Origin: Ambrosia x helenae
Lineage: Eukaryota > Streptophyta > Magnoliopsida > Asterales > Asteraceae
Length of the DNA stretch: 64,000 bases
Assembly (NCBI GenBank): GCA_030844895.1
Contig: CM061224.1
Span: 70,750,567-70,814,566 of the forward strand
Direction: 5' to 3'
The first letter of the stretch is position 1; each line of letters starts with the position of its first letter. Below are positions 21,455 to 33,054 of the stretch, one piece after another. The notes beneath the pieces were generated by a model that did no database searches, had not been told where the DNA came from, and saw only the letters and a program-made list of their open reading frames with translations. A program made the translations under genes and the position numbers.

Positions 21455-24400
21455 TCTATACAACTAATATATGAAACTCAATGTGGACACATGGCACTCC
21501 CATGTTAATCCTTCAATTGTGTAGCCTCTCAAATTGTGCCACATGGCACAACAATGTAATTTATAAATTTTTGTTTTTTCTAAAAATCAATAATCATTCT
21601 CATTTATTTTTGGTCAAGAATCATTGAATATGATTAACTTTCCTAAACCTTCTCCTCAATTATACAAAACCGATTTTCTAATCACTTTCAAACCCTAAAC
21701 CAAATCAAACAACAAAGCGCCTCCTTCATCTCCTCTCCTTCAAGGTATCATCTCTTCCATTCTTCTGTATTGTTATCGTTGTTCATCTATCACGTTACTC
21801 TGTTTTTTGTTTTCGTTTTTTTTTTCTGATATGATTATATCTTAATCTTTCATGGGCGATTAATGTTTTTGTGTCTTTGTTTTAACTGATAAACTATGAT
21901 TTAGCTTTCAATCTTTGATTTTACGTGTATTATTGTTTAGGTTTAATAATTTTTAAGTTTTAGGGTTCATGTTTAGGTCTAATAGAATATGTCAAAATCA
22001 AGTTTAAGTAGATAGCTTCAAATTTATAAGTAGTGATGGATGATAATCACATGTATCGGAAAGGATTTAAAAAACCGTGTTACGTGTTAAATTCAAAAAA
22101 TAGTTATAAGTGTCTCAATGGTTTTCAAGTTTTTCTAAAAAGTAGTTATATATTAAATATTCTAATGTGAGAAAATAAGGAGATCCGATGACTTTCATGA
22201 TGAAATAAAAACAAGTTATTTTAGTTGAATCAATAGGATTGGTCGGGTGGATTTATATATAAAACTTTATGAATAATTTAGCTGTTTGCATTGATACAAT
22301 TTGAACGATATTGATTCATTTAAAATGTTAGATAACTATGACATAATTTACTTACCTATATATTAACATAATGATATTGTAACATTTTTTTAACATTTGC
22401 TCTGTTTTTGTAATTACTACAATGATTTTTTCGTTCATGTTCATAAGTTCTTATTCGGCTAAGATTGTTTAAAGGGTTCAAGAATTTTCATCGATTGTTC
22501 TGATTTGTTCTTGAGGATTTAATATAATTTGGATCTTCAAATGCTTGAGAGAATGTTTTTTAGTGAAACTCTTTAGTTTGGTTGGTGATTGGATGGATCA
22601 TGGATCTCGGATGTGGGTGCACCCGATTGCATCATGTCAAAATCAGAAAGTGGTTTAAAATTTTTTAAAAGATTCTACAATCTTTCCTATTTTCAAGCTT
22701 CTAATTTTATAGAATGATTTAAAACTTCCGATTTGTGGGGATATGGAATTGAATGATATTATTTAATGTGAATATAATTTTATGGTCGTTTTTAAAACTT
22801 CCGATATAGCTGTATTATGTGTGTTTGATACATCCAATTTTATGATCCTGGCGATTAATATACTATATCCTTTTTCTTTTGAAACTACATTGTTCTTCCA
22901 ATATGCCTTAAACGCAAAAGTGATGGGTCTTTCTTGAAACAAAATCAATTGTTGTAGGCACGTCACTCAATCGGTTGTAAGCTTTCCTTCTCCTTATTAT
23001 TTTGTTTATTAATTGTTCAATTTCCTAGGTTACTTTTCTATATTGTTCGAATCTTTTTTATAATTATCCTTGATTTATTTTCTCAAAATTAGTTTTGTAT
23101 ATTAATCAAAACCTAAATTTTGGTAAAATAATTATATATTAACTATATTTACGCCCATTCCAAATTCAAATATTTGACCATATAAACAGTTGTTAGTAGT
23201 CAAAACTATATTAATTACACAATTTGATAAAAAAAATAATCTTGAAGTTCTTATGTCAAAGTATGGCAATGTTTGACTTTTATATGTATAGATTTGTGAT
23301 TTATCATTGTTGAATAAGATTAATTAGTATGTTTGAAAACACAGTAATTTTTTCGTAAATCATTAACAAAAAAATCAAAGTAACGATTTTTTATGTAAAT
23401 TACAATCACTCTAATTGTAACTGTCAAACTATTTTTGGTAGATTTTAGACTTTAACATTTTCATCAGAATTAATTTATTTTTATACATTCAAAAATTAAA
23501 ATTTAAAAAACATCCGTTTTTTAAAGTCAACTACATTTAAAGAGACAAATAAATGATTAATTATTTGATTTGTCAAATTACTATTTTTAGGTTAACTAGC
23601 ATTTATCATAATTTGCACAATTTTTGGAAACATCTAATTTTAATAATTATGATTTCAATTTGATTAATAACTTTAAACAAAATCGAGTTATTATTAATTA
23701 TTAATCAAATATATATAACCGTTTTATAAAGAAACTTAAATTTGTATTTTTATAAAAAAAATTATTACAGCTAATTTACCTTATATATAATCAATTTTGT
23801 ATATTTATTTTTGGTAAATAAAGTATGTTTACATATTATTTTTGTTAATCTGATTATAACGGATTATCAATTTCAAATTTTAAATTAAAATTCGAAATAT
23901 TTAAATTCGAATTAGACAAAATTTCAAATTTTGTTTAATAATGGTAAGAAATTACACATACTAATTATCCTTTTAATTACACATTTTGAATGACTTAGTT
24001 TTTAAAAAAAATTAAAATTTTGAATTAAAGTTAATAATGGTAATCATTACATCTATTTATTATCTTTAAATTATGATTTTCTAATATATTTAAAATTTAA
24101 CAATTAATGTAACTTTCTTAAATTAATTACAAGTAAAAATTAAAATTTTAAATACTAGAATTTGAAATTATAAAATTCCGTTAAACTTTAAAAATATTTA
24201 AATACTAAATGTTTTATTTAAATATTTAATATGAAAATTTTGAATTTAAGATTTATGGTAACATTTAGATTTAGATTTAATTAACACATTTAAAATATTT
24301 AATTCAAATTTTTGAATGATTTGAATCTTTCAAATTTTGATTACTAGAATTTGAATTGATAAATTTTAATTAAACTTTATAAATATTCAAATATTAAATA

Positions 24401-24951
24401 TTCTATTTAAGTATATAATTTCATATTTCGATATCTATAATTTTAATTTTTAAATTTTTTTAACATTATAAAAATTGTAAATTTTGGATAATAATGGTAA
24501 CAATAAGACTTAATTATAACATTTAATTCAAATTTTGAATTATCTGAATATTTTAAAAAATTTCAAACTTTGAATTTAAATTCATAATTGTAACAATTAA
24601 TCATACTATGATCATTAAAATAGAGATATTATAATTAGAGATTTCCTAATATATTTAAAATTTAACAAATAATAGTTTTAGTTATAAATTTCTTAAATTA
24701 GTTACAAGTTAAAATTCAAATTTTGAATACAAGAATTTGAATTGATAGATTTCAGTTAAACTTTATAAATATTCAAGTATTAAATGTTCTATTTAACTAT
24801 ATAACGTTATATTTTAATATCTATAATGGTAACAATTAAACTTAATTATAACATTTAATTCGAATTTTGAATGATCTGACTCAAACGGTGTCTTACTTTT
24901 AACATTTTATCAGAAATATTTTTCACTTCTATTTATGTTTTACTAGATAAT

Positions 24952-25221
24952 ACTCCTCAAATACCATCTGATAACAAGATTCCAGTGAAGTTCCAAAGGC
25001 GTCAATTCTCAATATCTGTATGTTTCGCAATGACCACCAATAAAAGCCAAAGATAGTCTCTATCGAAGGTTGGATTGTATTTAAGAGACCCCGTATTCTC
25101 ACATGGCCAACTTTATGTTGCATTGTTAAGAGTTAAAAGAAGTAGAGGGGTGAAATTACTTATACTACATGGTGATGGGAATGTCAAGATTAAAACAAAG
25201 GAAATATTTAGTGATATTTGA
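24952..25221 (+). pseudogene. C-terminal remnant of Helitron Pif1-like helicase
   Basis: Plus-strand translation gives KFQRRQFSISVCFAMTTNKS, an in-frame TAG (25054-25056) and then LSKVGLYLRDPVFSHGQLYVALLRVK, ending at TGA 25219-25221. This is the C-terminal block of Pif1/RecD-type helicases of Helitrons, where the Ser-Arg/Leu-Arg-Val-Lys segment includes the helicase motif VI region. The Rep/HUH nuclease and the rest of the helicase are missing. Non-functional. Confidence 0.8.
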
Positions 25222-25316
25222 ATAAAATGTGTATTTCTTGCTTTTAAATTTTAATAAAATATTTCTACTGTATTTTGTTTATAGGTTTTACCGCTCCAAA
25301 TAATTGTTAGTTGTTG

Positions 25317-25346
25317 AACCGCGTGTCCACGCGGGCAATAGTCTAG
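25317..25346 (+). other. Helitron 3' terminal hairpin and CTAG
   Basis: A 16-nt palindrome with a 2-nt loop ends 8 nt before CTAG. This is the transposition terminator structure of Helitrons. Confidence 0.82.
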
Positions 25347-26176
25347 TAATACATTAAACTAAAGCATTCTATATAATAACATTTCACTAGTTATGACTAT
25401 GATAGCACAACTTTATTTCATTTCATTGGTGGGTCTCGCAAGCACTAGCTATGACTATGATAATTTTAACTCAAAAAATGTATAAAGCTTCACAAATTAT
25501 ACAACTTTACTGACAGAATTTTGCGAAAGAGCCAAAGTTAAATGATACCAACACTTTATTTCCCTGGTGGTGTCGCAATCAACTCACAACAAACATCAAG
25601 AATAAATTTATCTCAAACACTCTTGATGGACAGTAGGCTTCCCTTTTTTAGAACACCGCAATCGTATTCTTCCCCACCAAAGTTAGCTTCCCCACTACTA
25701 TCGAGCCGGATGTCTAATGAGAAGCAACCTCTTTATTTATAGGGGTAGAGGTAATACTGTCTATATCTTATCTTCATCACCTCTACCATGGATTTATTAT
25801 TGGTAGGATATGAATAATGTGTATAAGCGGTTACAAGTTCCAATTTTATGTTCTAAAAACAATATTTGCATAATTTTTTTTTTCTTTATCAAAACCTGTC
25901 TCATATGACCATTCAACTACCACTCGGCAACAAGCTAGCAAGTCCATTTTAAAGTGTTCCATCTAACCATACCCTAGCGAACCAAACTAGTTATTTATCC
26001 AGCTCCGTTTCCAATCAGCTTATAAAAATATTGCAAACTGTTAACTCATTGATTTGTTTCAAATTTGAAGGGTTTATTACTACTAGGCTTTTATGGAGAT
26101 GATTGGCCTAGACCTGGGCTATGATTCTATGAAGCTTAACTTATAGGACAAGAAGATGGGCTTATTCGATTGAGTA
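25347..26176. other. Unassigned sequence between Helitron and hAT
   Basis: A 66-codon frame at 25542-25742 with no recognised motif, a few short repeats ('agctatgactatgata' at about 25389 and 25447) and AT-rich sequence. I recognise no gene. Confidence 0.5.
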
Positions 26177-26208
26177 GGCTAAAGTAGAGGTACAATTGTT
26201 ATGTTTTA

Positions 26209-27008
26209 TTACCCTTCGTCCGAACTACTTATGGGCATCGTAGCATCGTAGGCAACTTCTTCGTCCGATAGGGGTTCACTTAGTCCTTTTTCCACCTCTT
26301 CCTCATGTATTCGTTCTTCAAGTTCCGTTTGGTCTTCAAGAGATGTTTGATGTTGTACTCGATCCACCACATCCAAATGATCTTTTAAACATATGCACAT
26401 CTCCAACAAAGGGGGAGTTAGTCTTGTTCTTCGTATCGATAGCACCCTGCCACTAAGAGAAAAAGCGGATTCTGAAGCTACCGTAGAAGCTTGGACGCTT
26501 AGTAAATCATGGGCTATAGCGGAAAGGATAGGAAATTTGGATTGTTTTCCTTGCCACCAAGCCAAGCTATCAAATTTTTCAAATTCGGTGGCGGTCATAG
26601 TCAATGTAAAATTCGAGCCTTTATACCTTCTAAGCTCGCTATTTGGGGCCTCACCCCATTGTTTTTTTGTCGTTTGGTTTCTCATAATATTAAACAAATT
26701 AACTTTACGGTTACCCCGACTCGAGCTACTCCAACTTTCTTCTCCTTCCAATGATCCCATATGCGACCATATCTTTGTAAATAAGTATCATACAATGCAT
26801 GCAAATCATTTTCGAAAATGGTTTTCATGTTACTTGCCCAATTTGGTTTTGAAACATACAAGCGTAAAGCCATATATACTTATTTCATCGATTATAGTAT
26901 TATTAACCCCCGTAACATTAAAGCATGGGTTTAAAGCTAAAGCACACATAAAAACATGTGGTATTTCTTCAAAATATTTTAGAATTTTTTTTTAACTATT
27001 GGCGGTAC
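26209..27008 (-). pseudogene. hAT transposase, C-terminal part
   Basis: Reading right to left from the insertion point: EIPHVFMCALALNPCFN, then KPNWASNMKTIFENDL and LHALYDTYLQRYG (26790-26960), then after a frame break the hAT dimerisation domain with LAWWQGKQSKFPILSAIAHDLL and ASTVASESAFSLSGR (26400-26560). An acidic C terminus stops at 26209. This domain mediates dimer formation of Ac/RICESLEEPER-type transposases. The frame is interrupted between about 26680 and 26760. Confidence 0.85.
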
Positions 27009-28317
27009 CATTTTGTAACAACAGTCAACGATCCAGATCAACATCCGTACGCCTTTCATTTATTACTGTCATTATATGTGCATATTTAGACGTTTTGCAC
27101 CCACACTACCCCCCCCCCCCGGTCTAGTGAAGCATGAGTTATTCAGAAAACTCAACAAAGATCACCCGTTTATGCATACAACACCCGTACAAATCCATAT
27201 AATTTGCCCAATTAAACACCAAAGGCTTCTTAACACATGGTAAAACCTTCCTTAACATATGTACACACAACAAGCATGAGTGATGCATCATTAACACAAA
27301 GTAAATACATGTTGATATCGTCATTGATTCCTATCCAACACCAGAATCATGAGCCCTTACTTAGATGTCCCTACACCTAAGATAACTAGAGGCTTAATCG
27401 GATGGATACAACCACTCGACTCCACAACCGAATCCATCACACCATGACTAGAAAAAGGTCTACACTACATGATAAACCACCTAAACTTATCTTGGATTAA
27501 AACATTTGACTATGAACACATGTATATATATATATATATACACACACACACGCATATACAACCCTATATACACTCGGCTATACTTGTATACATATTAGAC
27601 ATGTCTTTAGATTACAAGAACCTAGAACTTCTTCCTTGTGCACCATTGGCCGAATCCTACAACACTTCACATGAAATGCCTATCGTATCACAAAACAAGC
27701 AGGACACCACCTTACAGAAGCTTGTTTTGGAATGATACTAACCTTTAGTAGAAAATCCTTCTCCTTGTCCCTTTCTCGGCCGAACACAAGAACCATAGCA
27801 CCCATGTCTCTTTCAAGCTTGGTTGTCATACCTTTACACTAAAATGGCAACAACAAACAAACTCCTAAACCTCCCAAGGTCAACCTTTTTCCATTCTCAT
27901 CAAGAACCAATCAAAACATGAGGAATGTGAGGAACTATCACCATCACCATGTGCCTACATTGTCAAGTCTCTATCACCCTATCCACTCCAAATACTCGGC
28001 TGCCTACCCCCTACATTCAAACATGATGGAAATGATGAATCAAGAACCTATGGACTCCATTTAACGATAATCGGCCATAGTGACAAAGAGGTGAGCAACT
28101 TACACTCTTTTGGTTAAAAGCTAGACTATACTTATCCATCCACTAAGTCAGCCCATCCCCTTTTGAAGCTTCTTATACTAATCGGCCAACAAGAAAATAC
28201 ATGGCATGTTTGTCTTACACTTACACCAATTAGTGATTCAAAGACTTAACACTTACAAGAAGCATTGCAGTTTTGAACTTACCCCATATAGCTTTGTCCT
28301 TACCCTCCCTCAACCAC

Positions 28318-28325
28318 TATATAAG
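28318..28325 (+). promoter_or_regulatory. TATA box of LTR C
   Basis: TATATAAG followed about 30 bp later by CA-rich sequence; the same box is at 41336-41343 in LTR D. Confidence 0.55.
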
Positions 28326-29061
28326 GAGGCTCTTTGATCATTCCAAATTGCACCAACACAACTCTCACACTCTTACAAGAATTTGGTCCCTCTTAACCCT
28401 CTTCCAAGTCCTAACCGAGCTAGTTAGAAGGAGCTTCCAAGGATCACAACACTCTCTTGTCTCACCAAGTCTTGAGGTAAGTCTAACCCACCTTTGTTTC
28501 CTTACTCTCTCTCGGCCCTATTATGAAACCAGGTTAGTGAACTTGAGGCTTGAGTAATCGGCCATAAACAAGTCTAGGGTGGTATCATTAGTCGGCTAAC
28601 ATGATAACATAACCTAGCTTCTCACTCACAACACTAAAAACACTATGCATACACTAACTCATGAGCACAAGATCGGCTATAAGTAGGCACATTGTCATGC
28701 AACCTTGCAAAGTAATGTTAATCAACCATGATTAATCAAAGATTGTTTTCGGAATCAACTTTATAAACCAGATTTCATATCTAAAGGTGTTGGGTTTATG
28801 TTCAAGATAAAGGTCCATGATCTAGGTAATATAATCGGCTTTAGCACTTATGCGCCTTGTAATGGATCGGTAGTATTGATGAAGCAAGATCCATCAATTT
28901 TAATGATCACATATCAAACACACGACATGTGTTAGCTTCGGCCCTCACTTATTAATACATGTTAATAAGACTCAAACGCATGTTAGCACCAACTTGAGTA
29001 TATTAAAAGACGATAGTTGCTTCATATTTCGGCTTCACTAGACGACATACATCTCTATCAG

Positions 29062-29549
29062 GTGAGTTTCACAGCCCCATTTTACTGTTTTACATTTCGG
29101 GGGATAAACATGCACCAACTCTAGTATAATTTACAAGTGTGCGTGTGTGTGTGTGTATTCTATCATGTCTGCCATGTGGAACATGAGACATTTGGTTCAT
29201 GAGCTCATTAGTCCTCGTACAACGTTTACTGTAACCATTAGCTATCAAAATCCATGGAACACTTTAATAGATCTATTGGGATGACACCCCCACTCTTTGT
29301 TAGTCGCTCTAACTAGTTACATACAAAAGAGTGCTAGTATTCTACTATACACACATTGTCTTTAGTGTATAATACACGAGGCACCACAGTCAAGAGGTTT
29401 GGTTACGGGGCTCATGGTTTGCACAGAAATCATTCGCTTAGCTAGCCTATGATTGGTCATGCATGAATTACACAGTTGTTTTACTTGTTACACTTAAACC
29501 TGTGAACTCACCAACATTATTGTTGACAAATCTTCCATGCATGTTTTTC
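29062..29549 (+). other. Conserved intron-like block in LTR C
   Basis: CAG/GTGAGT donor, CAGCCCCATTTTACTG, AATAGATCTATTGGG with GACACCCCCAC (29267-29295), GTGAACTCACCAAC, TGTTGAC and TTTTTCAG at the end. The donor-side part is replaced in the partner LTR D, which keeps the acceptor at 42629. Confidence 0.6.
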
Positions 29550-29630
29550 AGCTAACTGATGGAGAGTAGCGGAGGTTTGTTTATGCACGTTTTGCGACTA
29601 ATGCTTTGGATTGCAAATACAAAAATGTTT

Positions 29631-30092
29631 TGTTGATATCGTACGGGAGAATGTGGAATTACAGAAGGGCGAATGTGGATATAATGGTCGAAGGTAGAGA
29701 GAAAACGGGCGAATGAAGGAGACTGAAGCATATGTGCTGATTCAAACCTTGGTTAGGGGCGAAGGTGCACATTCGACCCTTACCGGGGGGAATGTGCAGC
29801 CTATATATAGTTCAAATTTCGTTTTAAATTTAACTTTTTGCCATTTTTGAGTCTGGTTTTGGTATGTATTCTCTCTAGGTTTTCAGGAAGAGTCTAGAAC
29901 TTGATTATTTCATCTTAAACACTATTTGTAAAGATTATAACACTTGTTTATGAATGAAATGGATGTTGAAAAGGTGAATTCGTGTGTTTGATTCATTTAC
30001 TATCATTTTGTAACTGATCTAGGGATTCCGCACCTGGATTAGTAGACTTGTATGATCAACTAAACTTGTTTTTGTCAAAATGATCCTTTACA
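29631..30092 (+). mobile_element. 5' LTR of copia X
   Basis: It starts TGTTGATATCG and ends CCTTTACA, followed by AAG and the PBS. It holds CTATATATAG (TATA box, about 29800), GGGCGAATG/GGTCGAAGG repeats and the 'gggattccgcacct' block shared with the LTR at 2853-3370. About 462 bp. Confidence 0.78.
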
Positions 30093-30095
30093 AAG

Positions 30096-30108
30096 TGGTA
30101 CCAGAGCC
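30096..30108 (+). other. Primer binding site of copia X
   Basis: TGGTACCAGAGCC differs by one base from TGGTATCAGAGCC, the complement of the plant initiator tRNA-Met 3' end used by most copia elements. Confidence 0.8.
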
Positions 30109-30380
30109 TATACGGATCATACAACTACAAATTGATAGTTTATGAACTGATTTGGACCCAAAATTGATCAAAAATTTTCTGTTTTGAATGAACAATGAGT
30201 TTTGATGAAAATTGATTGATTCGGATTAGATTTTACGGATAAAATCAAGATTTCTATTTATTAAAGTTGTTCCAAATCAAAACCGAAGCAAAACCTGCTT
30301 AACATCATCAAAATTCATCAACTTTTGAAAAATTGGGATCAAAATAACTGATTTTCAAAGAATAACCGTTTTTCAAATGG

Positions 30381-30670
30381 GTCAGGTCGAACCTAGGAGA
30401 GAAGGTTCGAACGTGTAGTGTTTTTGGGTCGAACCTAGCTTTTTCAGGTCGAAAGTGAAGTATTTTAGGTCGAACCAAAAAGTTGTGTGTGTTGTGTTTG
30501 TACATTCGACCAAGTTTGGTACATTCGACCTTACGGGAGGTCGAACGTGGATTGTAAGTGGTCGAATGTGAGTTAGTGGGTTACATTTTCTACATTCGAG
30601 TCAGTATTAAGGGGCGAATCTTGAAGTTTTCCACATTCGATTCCCCGATTGTGAAAAAGGGTCGAACGTA
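30381..30670. repeat. Array of GGTCGAA-type motifs in copia X leader
   Basis: About 13 copies of GGTCGAA(C/T/A)G or its reverse complement lie between PBS and gag, for example near 30384, 30404, 30426, 30446, 30467, 30502, 30521, 30538, 30558, 30593, 30611, 30632 and 30661. Both orientations occur, so hairpins are possible. The LTRs of the lineage carry more copies. Confidence 0.7.
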
Positions 30671-30723
30671 GAACTGTTGAAGAAATTTTCTAAGTGTTTC
30701 GCATTTCGAGCTTCATAGACGAT

Positions 30724-32334
30724 ATGTGGGGATTTCCAACAACACCTAGGCCTAATACTACACAGCAACAACATGTTACCATGGATCCTTGGGCTGTAGC
30801 TGCACAAAAGACGAACACTCAACCATCTCAGCCGATCAATTACCTCGCGATGAGTAGGTCGATTCCACAGATTGTTGCTCAACCTCCACAGCAACCCATG
30901 AATGATTATTGGGGTGTTGCAGCAGCAGCGGCACACTCTCAAACTACAAATGCTATTTCTACACTAATAAATGATTTGTCTTCAGGTAGCGGGAGTCATC
31001 CACCGAAGCTGATGGAGATGATAGATTACAATCAATGGCATAAAAAGTTCAAGATTCACTTGGAAGGGATGGGATTAGAAGGTACAGAGGCATGGCAGAT
31101 GATTGCTAAAGGATATGTTGCCCCAGTATTGGAGAATTCAGGTGAACCAATTCCTCTTGAGAGTTTAGCTGAGGATGAAAAGAAGAAGTTTGCAGTGGAG
31201 AAGAAGGCTTTCTCCCAACTATCTCAAGCTATCAATACTGATCTTCTACATCAGTTTGGATCATGTACTACTTCCAAACAGCTTTGGGATATGTTGAAGA
31301 ATCGTCATGCTGGTAACGAGAAAAAAAGAAAGTTGGGAATAGAAGAATTGAGAAAGGAATTTGAGAACTTTAGCTATGTGGGGAATGAGACTTTGAATGA
31401 ACTTATTCCGAGATATTGTCATCTTTTGACTGAATTGTCGAACTATGATATAAAGATTCCCATGTCAGAGTTGGTAGACAAATTTGCTGATTCTCTACCA
31501 CCGTATTGGAATCAACATATCGAGGCTCTGAAAGAAAAAGATGCTTATCAATACTGGACTATCAATGAGCTTATTCAAAAGCTAGAGAACAAAGAGCTAG
31601 AAGAGAAGAGGAAAGCAAAGAGATCACAATTTCCTCAAAATCCGGAGTTGTATCATGCTGGTACATCTTCTACTTTGGCTAGTTCAAGTGTTGGTGATAC
31701 AGTTGCTCCACACATTGCATGTGTCTCAAGTGTTATGGAACCACCTAAAAACCCAATAAACTACCTTGCTCAAACTTCATCCTACACACCACCATCATAC
31801 ACTAATTCTTACATTCCACTGTTTTCACCAATGCAACAAGCAGCATGTTACACATCTGGTATGAATCAATCTCAACAACAACCGTACATTTCACAAATGA
31901 ACCCTAATCAACCAAGTCAAAGTCCGGTAGTGTTGGAAACATTCAACATGAACAATGTCACAGTTGAAGTTGCTCAGCAACACATTGCATTGGTTTCAGC
32001 AATGGTTGCTTCATACAATGGATTGGTGGCTAGTCAAATTGGTAACAACAATCTAACTAATGAAGACTATGCTCAAATTGATAAGGAAGAAATGGAGCTT
32101 ATTGATATCCAATGGGCTTTTGCAAGTGTTATGAGACGAGCAACTGAGTTTATTGAGAAAACAGGAAGAACTGATCTGGCTACATCACCCAATACCACAT
32201 ATGGCGTCAACAAAGCCAAAGTCACTTGTTTTAATTGTGGTGCTAAAGGTCATTTCAAGAGGGAATGCACTCAGCCAGCTCAACAAGGTAACAGAAATCC
32301 ATTCAACTCAAATTATCAAAACCGTCAATCTTAG
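30724..32334 (+). CDS. gag: Gag of copia X
   Basis: Open for 536 codons from the first ATG at 30724 (the frame is also open upstream, without ATG). The N-terminal part is Gln/Pro-rich. The gag core includes MIDYNQWHKKFKIHLEGMGL (about residue 100), LWDMLKNRHAGNEKKR and LADKF/LPPYWNQHIEAL-type text. A Ser/Gln-rich segment follows, and a CCHC knuckle CFNCGAKGHFKREC begins at residue 502. It would form the virus-like particle and bind RNA. It ends at TAG 32332-32334; the Asn/Gln-rich text continues beyond in a broken frame, so in the parent element gag was probably fused to the linker and pol. Confidence 0.85.
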   Translation: MWGFPTTPRPNTTQQQHVTMDPWAVAAQKTNTQPSQPINYLAMSRSIPQIVAQPPQQPMNDYWGVAAAAAHSQTTNAISTLINDLSSGSGSHPPKLMEMIDYNQWHKKFKIHLEGMGLEGTEAWQMIAKGYVAPVLENSGEPIPLESLAEDEKKKFAVEKKAFSQLSQAINTDLLHQFGSCTTSKQLWDMLKNRHAGNEKKRKLGIEELRKEFENFSYVGNETLNELIPRYCHLLTELSNYDIKIPMSELVDKFADSLPPYWNQHIEALKEKDAYQYWTINELIQKLENKELEEKRKAKRSQFPQNPELYHAGTSSTLASSSVGDTVAPHIACVSSVMEPPKNPINYLAQTSSYTPPSYTNSYIPLFSPMQQAACYTSGMNQSQQQPYISQMNPNQPSQSPVVLETFNMNNVTVEVAQQHIALVSAMVASYNGLVASQIGNNNLTNEDYAQIDKEEMELIDIQWAFASVMRRATEFIEKTGRTDLATSPNTTYGVNKAKVTCFNCGAKGHFKRECTQPAQQGNRNPFNSNYQNRQS

Positions 32335-33054
32335 AACCAAGTAACCTATCAAAGCCAAAACAACAATAACTATCAATCACAAAAAAAATTATCAAAACCG
32401 ACAGAACACCTCATAGAATAACTCTGCTAGACAAACAATTACACCCAACCAAACTCAAACTCAAACACCACATAATCCAACCAGAACCATTATTCCTATT
32501 TCCACACCAAATAGTCAAACACAAACCGAAAACCAAAATCAGGCTTTGGTGATACAAAAGGATGAAGGTTTTGACTGGACGGGGATGCAATTGGGTGTTG
32601 AAGAAATTACTGCTGGGAATGTAGCTTGTGTTGCTCAGAAGATTGACTTAGAGGAGTCGGTGATAATTGGAGAAGTTTTGGAGACTAAGAAGGTTTCTGA
32701 AGTGAAAATTGAGGAGATGGTAGATGAAGCTGATATCTCAATTGAAGAATCACAAGTTGAGAAGACTTCGGGAATGATCATTGATTCTTTCACTGATATT
32801 CCTGATGAGTGTGATTTGGCGTATTCTGATACGGAGAGTGAAACAGATTCGGAAGCTAGTGTCAATTCATTAGATGATGATATTGAATAACTCTTGGCCG
32901 AAGCTAATTTTCTAATGACTCGGAAGTCATGCATTATTGATGACGCTTTCACAAAGATTACTACTCAAAGTTCTTTGCTGGAAAGGAAGCGCATTTTGCT
33001 TTGATGACTATGACAGATCCTCCGAAATAGTTAAGTTCTGAATCCACTATTGAT
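32335..33054 (+). pseudogene. Linker after gag in copia X
   Basis: Asn/Gln/Thr-rich text in shifted frames to about 32540. An acidic frame (32546-32890) follows with EGFDWTGMQLG, a motif that normally lies just after the knuckle region in copia polyproteins, and Glu/Ser/Asp-rich sequence. It ends in TAA 32888-32890, and short broken frames fill the gap to the next ORF. Confidence 0.6.

Larger units (their letters stand above)
21455..25346 (+). mobile_element. Helitron (rolling-circle transposon), decayed
   Basis: The 3' end has the diagnostic layout: a perfect 7-bp stem hairpin CCGCGTG-TC-CACGCGG (25319-25334), eight bases, then CTAG (25343-25346) before a host T. The proposed 5' end is TCTATACAACTAATATATG after a host A, followed by ATGTGGACACATGGCA-type sequence common in plant Helitron starts. 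A remnant of the Pif1-like helicase lies at the expected place near the 3' end. The interior (21,800-24,900) is very AT-rich and non-coding. The 3' end is strong; the 5' end is probable. Length 3,892 bp. Confidence 0.78.
27014..29630 (+). mobile_element. 5' LTR 'C' of the gypsy element (3' end cut by copia)
   Basis: From 27637 it is collinear with 40675-42650. It contains TATATAAG at 28318-28325, a strong donor-like GAG/GTAAGT at 28477 and the intron-like block 29062-29549. It breaks off at 29630 where a copia LTR begins; the partner LTR continues a further 200 bp or so. A TA/CA-rich stretch lies at 27522-27562 and a poly-C run near 27109-27120. The small open frame at 28273-28557 is conserved in the partner LTR because the DNA is a repeat, not because it codes. 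Confidence 0.8.

Noticed and set aside
24929..25123. 64-codon minus-strand frame in the Helitron
   Set aside because: It is the antisense shadow of the Pif1-like helicase remnant.
25542..25742. 66-codon host gene
   Set aside because: No start context, motif or splice evidence; kept only as unassigned sequence.
28273..28557. 94-codon frame conserved at 41291-41575
   Set aside because: Both copies are LTRs of the same gypsy element; conservation is that of the repeat, and a donor-like site lies within it.
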